From positions 1-49,082 of the forward strand of contig NZ_MUGS01000056.1 of assembly GCF_002222055.1 (NCBI RefSeq): a stretch of DNA of 49,082 nucleotides, in the 5' to 3' direction. Both the position numbers and the translations under genes were made by a program. This DNA is from Flavobacterium araucananum. GTDB lineage: Bacteria > Bacteroidota > Bacteroidia > Flavobacteriales > Flavobacteriaceae. Shown here piece by piece: positions 1 to 8,938 of the stretch (position 1 is its first letter; every line of letters begins with the position of its first letter). The notes beneath the pieces are model-generated. The model had not been told where the DNA came from. It did not search any database and saw only the letters and a program-made list of their open reading frames with translations.

Positions 1-142
1 CTAGCGATAAGTTAGTTATCCTTACTAACAAATATAAAAACAAAATAGATTAGAATTTACATTACTTTCTCTTTTATAAATAGAGATAACCCGTTGGGTG
101 TAATACTCGTCTGTTCGCTTCGCTTGGGGCAAAAAATATATA

Positions 143-284
143 TTTAACACATAGAAACATAGATTTTATACCTAATAAAGAATACAAAAAGAAACACATT
201 TCTTTGACATAGTCAAACTCTGTGCATTTTAGCTAAGTGAAACGCCTTTTTGAGAGGCTAGAGTCTATGTTTCTATGTGTTAAA
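143..284. repeat. Intergenic element with perfect 21-bp terminal inverted repeats
   Basis: The arms at 143-163 and 264-284 are exact reverse complements (left arm begins TTTAACACATAGAAACAT) and enclose about 100 bp. The element lies downstream of the flippase stop at 315. No gene is seen in 1-314; the rest of this stretch is AT-rich with a short TTCGCTTCGCTTGG segment at 114-127. The structure resembles the non-coding REP/MITE-like repeats that are scattered between genes in Flavobacterium genomes. No transposase is present. Confidence 0.8.
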
Positions 285-314
285 ATTAAGTACCCCCAAT
301 GAGTTAAAATCGTA

Positions 315-1784
315 TTAAATTTTAATTCCTATTTTTCTAAAAAGCATATTGATTACTTTATTAATATCCGGAGAAATAGTAAACTTGTAATTTAAATACA
401 CATATAAAATCGTTACTAAAACTGATTTTAAAGCAATTCCGATTAATGGATAAACCGGAAATTCCCAAAAATAAAACATTAAAAATAAAGCTCCGGTAAC
501 TGCCAGCGAATGTAGATTTTGTTTGGTAAACGGGTATAAATCAAGTTTCTTAACCACAAACAGTAACTTGGCCAAGCTGTAAAGAGTAATGGATAATAAT
601 GTAGCAAATGCAGATCCTTTAATACCAAAAATTGGTATGAAAATGATATTAAGAACAAAGGTTGCAACCACCAAAGCCAGTCCTAAAAACAAAACGGTAC
701 GATAGTATTTTGTATTGAAGATGATCGCATTATTATTCCCTAAAATCAGATCAAAATACTTCGATAAACCAATCATAAAAACTACGGGAATACCTCCTCT
801 GTAATCTTTGGGAACGATTTCATAGAGTTGGCTAATATTAACAAAAATGCATAACATTACAAAACCACCAACTATTTGCAAATTGATCGACGTTTTTTTG
901 TACAGTAAATTCAATTCGTCGTGTTTGTTTTCATGCATTAATTTTGCCGTAATTGGATATACAATTTGGTGCATTGCACGACTTGGTACCGAAATTACCA
1001 AAGCAATATAAGTGGCAACAGAGTAATAGGCAATATTTTCAATCTTCATGTATTGATTGAGTATTAACTTATCTCCATCTAAAAGTAAATTAGCGACACT
1101 TCCTGAGAGAATAATAAAGAAAGTATATTCCATCACACTTTTTACATTTACCGGAATATTGATTTGAAACTTTGGCTTTTTGACATAAAATGCATAAAAC
1201 ATTGTCACTATAAATGCTACAAAATAAATAGCGGCTGTTACATACACAAATTGAATAAGTGTCATCCAGTTAAAATACAAACCTACCAAAGCAATAGTAG
1301 AAACCAAACGTAAACCAACCTCTTTTATAAAATTCCCAAAAACGGAATGCATGTGTACTCTTGCCCAGGCATAAAATATCTCGAAATATGCCATACAGAT
1401 CCCTATAAACGGAATCAAAAACATAAATTCTTTTACAACAGGGTTTTTCTTGGTAACAAATGCGGTGATATCGTCAAAGAAAAAAATACCTATAATTCCT
1501 AACGGGATACACATTAATATTGGAAATAAAGCGGTAAAGGACAAAAACTGCTCCCTTTCTTCTTCGGTTTCATATTGCGAATAAAATTTTACCAGTGTGT
1601 TTTGCATCCCAATCGCGAACAACGGCATGATAACATTTGCTGCTGACAAAATATAATTAGTTAAGGCATAATAGGTTGCACCTAAATAAATGGGGTATAA
1701 ATAAAGCGTATTAATTGCTCCAATTGCGAAGCCAATGTAGGTTATAATGGTGTTTTTGAAAGACTGATTTAAGACAATACCCAT
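315..1784 (-). CDS. Oligosaccharide flippase family protein (Wzx/MATE-type)
   Basis: A 489-residue, very hydrophobic protein with roughly 12-14 predicted membrane helices and short polar loops. The N terminus (MGIVLNQSFKNTIITYIGFA) and the alternating helix pattern are typical of polysaccharide biosynthesis / MVF-family lipid-linked oligosaccharide flippases, which move undecaprenyl-linked glycans across the inner membrane. The start is an ATG. It is the last gene of a minus-strand group after the YfhO-like protein and the glycosyltransferase, 52 nt after the glycosyltransferase stop, which supports a role in surface polysaccharide export. The substrate cannot be read from the sequence. A different MOP-superfamily exporter is possible, but the neighbours favour a flippase. 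Confidence 0.8.
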   Translation of the reverse strand: MGIVLNQSFKNTIITYIGFAIGAINTLYLYPIYLGATYYALTNYILSAANVIMPLFAIGMQNTLVKFYSQYETEEEREQFLSFTALFPILMCIPLGIIGIFFFDDITAFVTKKNPVVKEFMFLIPFIGICMAYFEIFYAWARVHMHSVFGNFIKEVGLRLVSTIALVGLYFNWMTLIQFVYVTAAIYFVAFIVTMFYAFYVKKPKFQINIPVNVKSVMEYTFFIILSGSVANLLLDGDKLILNQYMKIENIAYYSVATYIALVISVPSRAMHQIVYPITAKLMHENKHDELNLLYKKTSINLQIVGGFVMLCIFVNISQLYEIVPKDYRGGIPVVFMIGLSKYFDLILGNNNAIIFNTKYYRTVLFLGLALVVATFVLNIIFIPIFGIKGSAFATLLSITLYSLAKLLFVVKKLDLYPFTKQNLHSLAVTGALFLMFYFWEFPVYPLIGIALKSVLVTILYVYLNYKFTISPDINKVINMLFRKIGIKI

Positions 1785-1789
1785 GCTTT

Positions 1790-1834
1790 GATTTTAGATT
1801 GTAGAGTTCTGATTTTAGAATTTAGATTTTTATC
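1790..1834. repeat. Short AT-rich repeat of the GATTTTAGA type
   Basis: GATTTTAGATT and GATTTTAGAATTTAGATTTT repeat in tandem-like fashion between the flippase start and the glycosyltransferase stop. The same words, in reverse complement (AATCTAAAATC, AAATCTAAATTC), recur at about 31560-31622 next to another stop codon. It is probably a dispersed non-coding repeat. Confidence 0.4.
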
Positions 1835-1836
1835 GT

Positions 1837-3123
1837 TTATTCGTTAATCAATTGTGCTAATTGTCTGGTGAGGTTTTTTCTTGAATATTGTTGTAAACCA
1901 ACACCATTAGCTTGTAATTTTCCTTCCAAAAATTGATTATAAAAGTCCAAAATTACACTTTTTAACTTCTCTTTTTCAGAATAATCAAAAAATACTCCTG
2001 TATTTGTTTCTTTGATAATATCGGCAAAATCAGACCCGTTAGGACCAATAGCAATTATTGGGCGATTTGAGACCATATACTCAAACAATTTACCGGGAAT
2101 AATGCTTTTTGTATCTTCAGAATTAATCTCTATTAAAAGTAAAACCTGAGATTTTTTTTGATGTGCTATTGCTTCGTGATGAGAAACATAACCCAGAAGA
2201 TTCAAATACTCTTTCAATTCAAACTCTGTTATTGAATCTAAAACTTCCTGGCTTACTGCGCCAATTAATTTTATTTCTAAATGTGCTTTAAAATCCGGGA
2301 TTTCGTGAAGCAATTCGACCAGAGATTCCCATAAAAACTTAGGATTTCTATCTGACAAAAAAGATCCGATGTGCGCCAGAGTAAATTTGGCATCCAGTGT
2401 TTGTTTCTCGACATTTTCGATATCATAACCATTAGTAATTACCGAAATTGGTTTATTGGTAATTACTTCAAATTCTGTCTTTGTCGTTTTACTGGTTACG
2501 ATAATTGTATCGGCAGTATTTAATACCTTATGCTCGAGATTTTTGTGTTTTTGAGCTGCATAACGGGACAGTCGCAAAGCTTTATGATAGCCAATTGTTG
2601 TCCAGGGATCACGAAAATCAGCAAACCATTTTACGTTTAGTTTTTCTTTTAATTCTAACCCTATTAAATGCAGACTGTGCGGAGGTCCGGAAGTTACAAT
2701 TGTATCTATATTATTTTCCCTGATATATTTTTCAAGATACGCTACTGATGGTTTTACCCAAAAGACGCGGGCATCCGGAATAAAAAGATTACCCCGAACC
2801 CAAAGAAAGGTTTTATCTAAAAAGGTTTGTTTTTTCTTATGGGGAAAAATTCCGGAACTAATTTTCTTGGTTTTATTTTTCGAAAAAATGGAAGCCAATT
2901 GATAGGGCTCCCAAATTTTATTTTTAAGCACTATTGCCTTTTCAGAGATTTGATTCACCAAACCTTCATCAATTATAGGATATGTGGGGTTTTCAGGAAC
3001 ATAAACAATTGGCTCGACACCAAATTCAGGCAAGTACTTTACAAATTTTAACCAGCGCTGTACACCGGGACCTCCGGCTGGCGGAAAATAATAGGTAATG
3101 ATTAAGAGTTTTTTTTGTTCCAT
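1837..3123 (-). CDS. Glycosyltransferase, GT-B fold (GT4-like)
   Basis: A 428-residue soluble or peripheral protein. The N terminus has the GT-B glycine-rich entry (ITYYFPPAGGPGVQRW), the mid region has FADFRDPW, and the C-terminal Rossmann half has HIGSFLSDRNP and IPGKLFEYMVSNRPIIAIG, which corresponds to the nucleotide-sugar binding region of GT4-type enzymes. It would transfer a sugar from a nucleotide-sugar donor to a growing surface glycan at the cytoplasmic face. The ATG start is clear. It sits between the YfhO-like gene and the flippase in the same orientation. Donor and acceptor are unknown. Proteins of this kind in Bacteroidota are usually annotated as glycosyltransferases of unknown specificity. 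Confidence 0.8.
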   Translation of the reverse strand: MEQKKLLIITYYFPPAGGPGVQRWLKFVKYLPEFGVEPIVYVPENPTYPIIDEGLVNQISEKAIVLKNKIWEPYQLASIFSKNKTKKISSGIFPHKKKQTFLDKTFLWVRGNLFIPDARVFWVKPSVAYLEKYIRENNIDTIVTSGPPHSLHLIGLELKEKLNVKWFADFRDPWTTIGYHKALRLSRYAAQKHKNLEHKVLNTADTIIVTSKTTKTEFEVITNKPISVITNGYDIENVEKQTLDAKFTLAHIGSFLSDRNPKFLWESLVELLHEIPDFKAHLEIKLIGAVSQEVLDSITEFELKEYLNLLGYVSHHEAIAHQKKSQVLLLIEINSEDTKSIIPGKLFEYMVSNRPIIAIGPNGSDFADIIKETNTGVFFDYSEKEKLKSVILDFYNQFLEGKLQANGVGLQQYSRKNLTRQLAQLINE

Positions 3124-3136
3124 TAGGTTTGTTCGA

Positions 3137-3232
3137 TTTCACAGAGATTCACAAAGAATTTACTAAGTTTCGCAAAGATTTTTAAAATTATTTTTGAGTA
3201 TCTCTTTGAATTCTTTGCGAATCTTTGTGAAA
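3137..3232. repeat. Imperfect inverted repeat overlapping the 3' end of the YfhO gene
   Basis: The left arm at 3137-3165 begins TTTCACAGAGATTCACAAAG and the right arm at 3204-3232 ends CGAATCTTTGTGAAA. The arms match as reverse complements with a few mismatches. The right arm lies inside the coding sequence of the YfhO-like gene, whose stop is at 3188, so the last residues of that protein are encoded by the repeat. Confidence 0.7.
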
Positions 3233-5647
3233 GAATCTTTCAAAATAAATCCCGCCAATCAAAAGCAATAACATTGCAATTGAACTTGCCAACGTAATCA
3301 TACTACCTGTTTTCACGACCTGAGGTTCAAATTTAAACTCAATGGTATGTTGTCCTCCTGGAACTTCCATTGCTCTTAAAACATAATCTACCGGAAAATG
3401 ATCTGTCAATTTACCATCAACATAAGCGTTCCACCCATTTTTATAATAGATCTCAGAGAAAACCGCCAAACCATCTTTTGCGTTATCAGATTTGTACTTG
3501 ATATAATTTGGTTTGTATTGTACTACTTTGATAGTTCCTGTCGTATCCCATTGTTTCTTCAATCGGGCACTTCTAAACTTACTTTCATGCTCACGAACAT
3601 TAAAAACAGCTACTTTTTTAGTATCTATATGATCGAGCGCTTTCATTACATCGTCTGGTTTGTTGACTAACTTTACAGTTCCTACAAACCATGCATTTCC
3701 GTTTGTTTTTGGATTTACAGTTGGAAACTCTTTTCCTTCTTTATCAGTCTGAATGATGTATTTTACATTGAGCATATCCAAAACCTCCATATTATTTTTT
3801 GCGATCTGATAATCAAATAACTGTTGTATCCTTCTGGGTTTAGCAGCATGATATCCGCCAAGAGAATGATGAAAATAAGAGGCACGGGCACTGGACATGT
3901 TTCCGTTTACTTCAAAAACTCTGTAATGTGTGGTATCTTTTAAAATTTGAGCATCAGAAGGTGTTTCCTGAAACGGAGCCGCAATTTGTACGGGACTCAC
4001 AAAATCCTTAGCTGAAACATATTTTTTATCAACAAAAAACAAATCAAAAATCATTAAAAGACCAACAATAATCAAAGTTGTATTTTGAACCAATTTATTT
4101 TTGATGAACAACCATAAAATTCCAAAAGTAATTACAATAAAAAAGCCTGAACGCAGTAAATCTGCAGAGTACAAACTCATTCTGTCTTCTTTTAATGCAT
4201 CTACAAAAGCCGGTCCGTAACTTTGTGCAAAGTAACTATCACTGCTTCCCGTAAAATGAAACATACTTTTGGCAAAAACTAAAATTATTATAATACCAAT
4301 ACCAAAAACTCCGGTTTGTAGTAGCGCTTTTTGTTGTAGTTTAGGTTCTTCTTTTGCTTTAAAGAAAGATTGTAATCCCATAATAGCCAGAACAGGAAAA
4401 CACAATTCAAGAATTACCTGAATCGATGAAACTGCTCTAAACTTATCATACATTGGCACATAATCGATAAAAAAGTCTGTTAACAAAGAGAAGTTTTTAC
4501 CCCAGGAAAGCACTAATGAAACCAATGCACCTGCAAGAAATACATATTTTACTTTTCGATCGTCTATAAATAATGCCAAAACTGCCAGAAAGAAAACCAC
4601 AACTCCTATGTATGCCGGAGCAGCAACAATAGGCTGATCTCCCCAATAAGTAGGCATTCCGGACACAAAATCCTGTGCTTGCTCTGATGGAACTCCCTGC
4701 TCCATCATAAAAGCATACATGCGGCTGTCTGTTCCTACATTTTCATGATTGGAACCACCAAAAAGTCTTGGAGCAATTAAGTTAAAACTTTCCGGAATTC
4801 CGTAACTGTATTCTGTAATATACTCACGGCTTAAAGCATTTTCGTTTGTCTTTTTAGTTCCGTCAGGATTAAAAGTCAACTCGCTGTTGCTACGCGTACT
4901 AAATTTGGCGTACTCGCTGGTAGCCATTAAGTTAGTTGCATTGGCGCCAATGGCAAAAATTCCGGCAACCGCCAAAACTCCAAATGCTGTTAAAAGAGGT
5001 TTGTATTCTTTTTCTTTGATAAAATTAAAAGCAAAATAACCTGAAAGTATCAATAAGAAAATCAGTAAATAATAGGTCATTTGAAAGTGATTGGCATTAA
5101 TTTCTAATGCAACCGCAAACATGGTGAGCAAACCACCCCAAATATATTTTTTCTGAAAAATGAGGATAAACCCGGCAATCACAAGCGGCATATAAGCAAT
5201 TGCATGGGCTTTTGCGTTATGACCAACTCCAAGTATAATAATTAAGTAGGTAGAAAAACCAAAGGCAATTGCACCAATAAATGCTTTTAGAGGATCTATT
5301 TTTAAAACCAATAATAAACCGTAGAAACCTAAGAAATATAAAAACAGATAATCAGCAGGACGTGGTAAAAAACGCAAAGCATCATCTATTTTACCCACAT
5401 AATCGTTAGGATAATTAGCGCCTAACTGATAGGTTGGCATCCCGCCAAATGCTGAATTTGTCCAATACGGCTCAGAATGTTCTGTAGCCCTAAAATCATT
5501 TTGCTCTTTTGCCATTCCGGTATATTGAGCAATATCCGATTGAAAGATTTGTTTTCCTTGTAAAACTGGATAAAAATAAATTAAAGAAACGAGAATAAAG
5601 CCCAGTATAACAAGGGCATGCGGATAGAACTTATTTACTATTTTCAA
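3188..5647 (-). CDS. YfhO-family multi-pass membrane protein
   Basis: An 819-residue protein with about a dozen membrane helices in the first two thirds, a soluble segment of roughly 200 residues, and one last helix before the C terminus. The sequence SDIAQYTGMAKEQNDFR after the first helix and the overall layout match bacterial YfhO-type proteins (GT-C-like membrane glycosyltransferases or accessory proteins of cell-surface glycosylation). The start is TTG: no in-frame ATG occurs upstream, and the next Met is 45 codons in, after the first helix. The last residues (DSQRIQRDTQK) come from a dispersed inverted repeat. It is the first gene of the polysaccharide group. Its exact reaction is unknown. 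Confidence 0.8.
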   Translation of the reverse strand: MKIVNKFYPHALVILGFILVSLIYFYPVLQGKQIFQSDIAQYTGMAKEQNDFRATEHSEPYWTNSAFGGMPTYQLGANYPNDYVGKIDDALRFLPRPADYLFLYFLGFYGLLLVLKIDPLKAFIGAIAFGFSTYLIIILGVGHNAKAHAIAYMPLVIAGFILIFQKKYIWGGLLTMFAVALEINANHFQMTYYLLIFLLILSGYFAFNFIKEKEYKPLLTAFGVLAVAGIFAIGANATNLMATSEYAKFSTRSNSELTFNPDGTKKTNENALSREYITEYSYGIPESFNLIAPRLFGGSNHENVGTDSRMYAFMMEQGVPSEQAQDFVSGMPTYWGDQPIVAAPAYIGVVVFFLAVLALFIDDRKVKYVFLAGALVSLVLSWGKNFSLLTDFFIDYVPMYDKFRAVSSIQVILELCFPVLAIMGLQSFFKAKEEPKLQQKALLQTGVFGIGIIIILVFAKSMFHFTGSSDSYFAQSYGPAFVDALKEDRMSLYSADLLRSGFFIVITFGILWLFIKNKLVQNTTLIIVGLLMIFDLFFVDKKYVSAKDFVSPVQIAAPFQETPSDAQILKDTTHYRVFEVNGNMSSARASYFHHSLGGYHAAKPRRIQQLFDYQIAKNNMEVLDMLNVKYIIQTDKEGKEFPTVNPKTNGNAWFVGTVKLVNKPDDVMKALDHIDTKKVAVFNVREHESKFRSARLKKQWDTTGTIKVVQYKPNYIKYKSDNAKDGLAVFSEIYYKNGWNAYVDGKLTDHFPVDYVLRAMEVPGGQHTIEFKFEPQVVKTGSMITLASSIAMLLLLIGGIYFERFFHKDSQRIQRDTQK

Positions 5648-5698
5648 TTTAGGCTGGTTTGGGTTAAATGATGAATCCTATAAATTTAGGTCACAAAC

Positions 5699-5983
5699 TT
5701 AATCTATTTCTTCGTAATCAACATAATCGCCAACCTTTTTGGTTTCGCGGGGATTTTTGGCATTGGCGGTATTAATGATTATCTCATCATTATTTGTACG
5801 CGTTTTTTGCCATGTATTATCCTGACTGTATTGTTGTTGTCTCTGAAAGTTCTCGCCTGCTTTTTCAACTGCTTTTTTTACCAGTACCGGTAAAAAGATT
5901 CGGGCCAAAAATTTAAAAATATAATAAAACGCAATAATCCACATTATCGTTTTAAACAAATTTGTAAAAGATGCTTCTTGCAT
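5699..5983 (-). CDS. Small membrane protein, DUF4834-like
   Basis: 94 residues from the ATG at 5983 (MQEASFTNLFKTIMWIIAFY). An upstream TTG at 6004 would add seven residues and is less likely. One hydrophobic segment (about residues 8-32) is followed by a basic, Gln-rich cytoplasmic tail ending in an acidic motif (VGDYVDYEEID). This layout fits the DUF4834 family of short Bacteroidota proteins with no known function. The gene precedes the YfhO-like gene on the same strand with about 50 nt between them, so co-transcription is possible, and it diverges from the outer-membrane protein gene at 6109. Confidence 0.6.
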   Translation of the reverse strand: MQEASFTNLFKTIMWIIAFYYIFKFLARIFLPVLVKKAVEKAGENFQRQQQYSQDNTWQKTRTNNDEIIINTANAKNPRETKKVGDYVDYEEID

Positions 5984-6064
5984 GATCGTATAATTTTTTT
6001 CCAAAATTAATAAATCAATTGTTTAAAATTAAAATATCAATCTTAAATAAATAATAAAATATAG

Positions 6065-6072
6065 TACATTTG
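6065..6072 (+). promoter_or_regulatory. -7 promoter element (TACATTTG)
   Basis: An exact match to the Bacteroidota TAnnTTTG element 36 nt upstream of the ATG at 6109. No convincing -33 TTG was found at the usual distance, so only the -7 box is supported. Confidence 0.5.
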
Positions 6073-6108
6073 AAATGCGTTATTACTTTTTAATCAAACA
6101 AAACATTT

Positions 6109-7086
6109 ATGTTAAAAAATAAAAACTTACTTATTACAGCTCTTTGTTTAGTTCCTCAATTTTTTTTCGCACAGTATACTGATGTTATTAATTCTAACCG
6201 TCCGGGCGAAACAATGTCTGCGTACGCAGTTGGAAAATCTGTTATCCAGGCAGAACTTGGTGTATATGGCATCAAGGAAAAACACGATTTATTAGATTAT
6301 GATGCCAGCGGTTTTGGTACCGATATTACATTGCGTTATGGTGCATTTCTTGAAAAACTGGAATTTATTCTGGATTTGCAATACCAAATGGAAAATTTTG
6401 ACACTCCTTATACAAGTTATAAAAAGAATAATTTCAGACAAACTGTTTTGGGTGCCAAATATTTGATTTATGATCCTTATAAAAACTACAAAAAAGAGGC
6501 AAACATATACAGCTACAAAGCCAATCATGCTTTTAACTGGCATGAATTAATTCCTGCTGTTTCTGTTTTTGCAGGAGCCAATTTTGTTGGCGCAGAGAAT
6601 CCGTATTCCTTTTCGCCACAATCAAGCATATCTCCTAAAATCGTATTGATTACTCAGAATCTTTTTGGAGGTGGTAAATGGGTTTTTGTAACCAATATTA
6701 TTGCTGATTATATTACGACAGATTATCCTAGTTATGGTTATGTGTTAACCCTGACACATGGCTTTAATGATAAATGGTCTGGTTTTGTTGAAAATCAGGG
6801 ATACAAGAGTGACTTTTATAGTGATGCGATTGTTCGTGGCGGAGCGGCTTACCTGATCAACTCAAATCTTCAGGTTGACGCGTCTGTAAGTACCAACTTT
6901 AAAAACACTCCTTCTATCTTTTATGGTGGTGTTGGGGTTTCCTGGCGCTATGACGGAAGTTATAAAGAGAAACAAATGGAGTTTAAAGGTAAAGAAAAGG
7001 CTAAAAAGAACAAAGATAACGAGTTAGAGCAACGAGAAATCGACTATCAGGCTAAGGAAAGAAAACGTAAAGCAAAATACGAATAA
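6109..7086 (+). CDS. Transporter-like outer-membrane protein (MetA-pathway phenol degradation family type)
   Basis: 325 residues with a cleavable signal peptide (cleavage probably after FFFAQ, about residue 21) and then alternating aromatic/polar strands typical of a beta-barrel. The opening SNRPGETMSAYAVGKSVIQAE and the strand pattern resemble the family annotated as putative MetA-pathway phenol-degradation/transporter proteins, common in Bacteroidota and usually of unknown substrate. The last ~45 residues are a highly charged Lys/Glu-rich helix (KGKEKAKKNKDNELEQREI), which is unusual for a barrel end and may sit in the periplasm. It is a single gene with its own promoter, divergent from the DUF4834-like gene. 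The function is not known. Confidence 0.65.
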   Translation: MLKNKNLLITALCLVPQFFFAQYTDVINSNRPGETMSAYAVGKSVIQAELGVYGIKEKHDLLDYDASGFGTDITLRYGAFLEKLEFILDLQYQMENFDTPYTSYKKNNFRQTVLGAKYLIYDPYKNYKKEANIYSYKANHAFNWHELIPAVSVFAGANFVGAENPYSFSPQSSISPKIVLITQNLFGGGKWVFVTNIIADYITTDYPSYGYVLTLTHGFNDKWSGFVENQGYKSDFYSDAIVRGGAAYLINSNLQVDASVSTNFKNTPSIFYGGVGVSWRYDGSYKEKQMEFKGKEKAKKNKDNELEQREIDYQAKERKRKAKYE

Positions 7087-7138
7087 ACCAATAGTAAGAA
7101 AAAATTTAAGAAAAAGTCTAATGTTATAGAAAAATACC

Positions 7139-7146
7139 TATATTTG
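7139..7146 (+). promoter_or_regulatory. -7 promoter element (TATATTTG)
   Basis: An exact TAnnTTTG match 32 nt upstream of the ATG at 7179. This suggests that the lipoprotein gene has its own promoter. Confidence 0.5.
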
Positions 7147-7178
7147 AAAATCAACCAAATTAACTAAAATTTTCAAAT

Positions 7179-8867
7179 ATGAAACAAATTTACTTACCAA
7201 AACCAACCAAAATTGGGCTTTTTTTTAAAATTTTTTTATTACAATTTGCACTCTTTTTCTCTTCATGTGAGAATGAAAACTACGATTCGGTAAATAAAAA
7301 CCAATCAGCAAAAACCGAAATTCAGGTAAAAAACGGAAGATTGCTCTTCGAATCGAAAGAATCTTTTGCCAAAACGTACAATGAATACGTAAATCTACCC
7401 GAAGAAAAATTAAATGATTTATTAATGCCGCTTTATAAAAAAGGTTTTCTTTCATTAAGACCTGTTGTAACAGAAAAAAATGAAGAAACTATCTTTAATC
7501 TTTATAAAGAAAAATTAAAATTACAAACACCCAGAGGTGGTATCACGTCTAAAGGTTCACAAACAGTACCTGCACCGGTAGATCCTATACTTGATGATCC
7601 TCTTGGTCCAGTTGAATTTATTGGAGACGATACTTTTGCCGGATTTTTGAATATTGACGGTGAAATACAAATTGGAGAAGAAATCTATAAATATACAGAT
7701 GTTGGTCTATTTATTGCTGAGGAATCAGAATATGCTACACTAAATGATTATCTTGGATCTGAAGATATCTCTACAGATCCTTTTGTCGAAACAGAGCTAA
7801 GAATTAAAGAAGATGTTACTTTAATATTGCCTGAAAACTATCCAACACCTATTGGGGTTAGCAATACAATTGTGTATTACAGACCTAGCAGCACTCAATC
7901 TACAACTTCAAGTACAACTTATAGCGGACCTGTAGCGGGATCTGCTGCAGCTACTGATCCTACTTATAATAGTTTTTTAAGTAATCTTAGTACTTGCGAT
8001 CCTCATAGCGGATTATTTGGTAACTTGTTTGGCGACAATGATGTTTGTATTGATAAATATGAAAGTAAAAGACGCGTAAAAACAAAAGCATTTAATTACA
8101 ACTATTTGCTTGTTTACCACATGGGTGTTAAATGTGTTCACCAGTTTAAAGGATGGACCGGATTTTGGAGAGTTGAAGCTACTGACGAGATCAGATTGGT
8201 AGTAGAGGCTGCTCAATTTGAATATGATGTAGACAAACTATTAGGAAATACGCTAATAAACAATAATTCGCAAATAAAAGATTTCTATTTTAATGACAAA
8301 AGAGTTAGCTACGGCCCGCTTAATTTTAATGTTAGTGGTCCATTTGGCTTTAGCTATAGTAATTTAAGTGAATCTACTTTGCCACAAATTTTTCAAAATA
8401 GCGGACTAGGTTTGTCTTTTGAATGGTTTGGAACAGGTAATACGACCTTGGATAATTTAGTTCAAAACGGTATAAATTCAAATCTAAATGCCAAAAAGAT
8501 TAACGAGCATTTTTATGGTTTTGCTTACAGTCAAGCCAGAGATCTTTTAAGACAAACACCACAAAATGGTTCTTATACTCCACCACCTAACAGAACTTTT
8601 GCTGCTAAGTTTCCGCAAAACGGAAAAATCTTAATTCAAAAAGCTGTTCTGGATCAAGGTTTAAATATTGGTGTCAGAGAAAAAACATTTGATTGGGGAG
8701 CTGAAATTAGATTTAATGCTAAAGATTCCGGAGACGGAAAATGGAATATGACCGGAGGACAAGGTAACCTCTTGGCAAGACCAAAAAATTTCAGAGTAAA
8801 AATAATCGGGGCTGCCCGTAAAGGAAATCAATGGCACGGAAGTAAATTTAGTGTTGGTATTGATTAA
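7179..8867 (+). CDS. Large lipoprotein of unknown function
   Basis: 562 residues. The N terminus has a long basic stretch, a hydrophobic segment and a lipobox ending FFSSC, with Cys30 as the lipidated residue. The following acidic/polar ENENYDS may act as a surface-export signal of the Bacteroidota type. A Pro/Asp-rich linker (about residues 125-145), a Ser/Thr-rich low-complexity stretch near 235-250 and a Cys pair (STCDPH near 272, DVCIDKYES near 288) precede a C-terminal half rich in beta-type sequence. No domain was recognised. A strong hairpin follows and then another lipoprotein gene, which suggests related surface roles. It is an outer-membrane lipoprotein by signal only; no function is assigned. 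Confidence 0.7.
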   Translation: MKQIYLPKPTKIGLFFKIFLLQFALFFSSCENENYDSVNKNQSAKTEIQVKNGRLLFESKESFAKTYNEYVNLPEEKLNDLLMPLYKKGFLSLRPVVTEKNEETIFNLYKEKLKLQTPRGGITSKGSQTVPAPVDPILDDPLGPVEFIGDDTFAGFLNIDGEIQIGEEIYKYTDVGLFIAEESEYATLNDYLGSEDISTDPFVETELRIKEDVTLILPENYPTPIGVSNTIVYYRPSSTQSTTSSTTYSGPVAGSAAATDPTYNSFLSNLSTCDPHSGLFGNLFGDNDVCIDKYESKRRVKTKAFNYNYLLVYHMGVKCVHQFKGWTGFWRVEATDEIRLVVEAAQFEYDVDKLLGNTLINNNSQIKDFYFNDKRVSYGPLNFNVSGPFGFSYSNLSESTLPQIFQNSGLGLSFEWFGTGNTTLDNLVQNGINSNLNAKKINEHFYGFAYSQARDLLRQTPQNGSYTPPPNRTFAAKFPQNGKILIQKAVLDQGLNIGVREKTFDWGAEIRFNAKDSGDGKWNMTGGQGNLLARPKNFRVKIIGAARKGNQWHGSKFSVGID

Positions 8868-8893
8868 ATCCTTTCTTTTTAATCTATAATTTA

Positions 8894-8925
8894 CAAAGGT
8901 TATATATCTTTATATATAACCTTTG
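8894..8925. terminator. 14-bp perfect hairpin between two lipoprotein genes
   Basis: The arms at 8894-8907 (CAAAGGTTATATAT) and 8912-8925 are exact complements with a CTTT loop, followed by TTT. It lies 26 nt after one stop and 13 nt before the next ATG (8939). It could end the upstream transcript or form a leader hairpin of the downstream mRNA. Confidence 0.65.
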
Positions 8926-8938
8926 TTTAAAAAATGAA

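Noticed and set aside
5984..6004. A TTG start seven codons upstream for the DUF4834-like gene.
   Set aside because: The ATG at 5983 gives the usual family N terminus.
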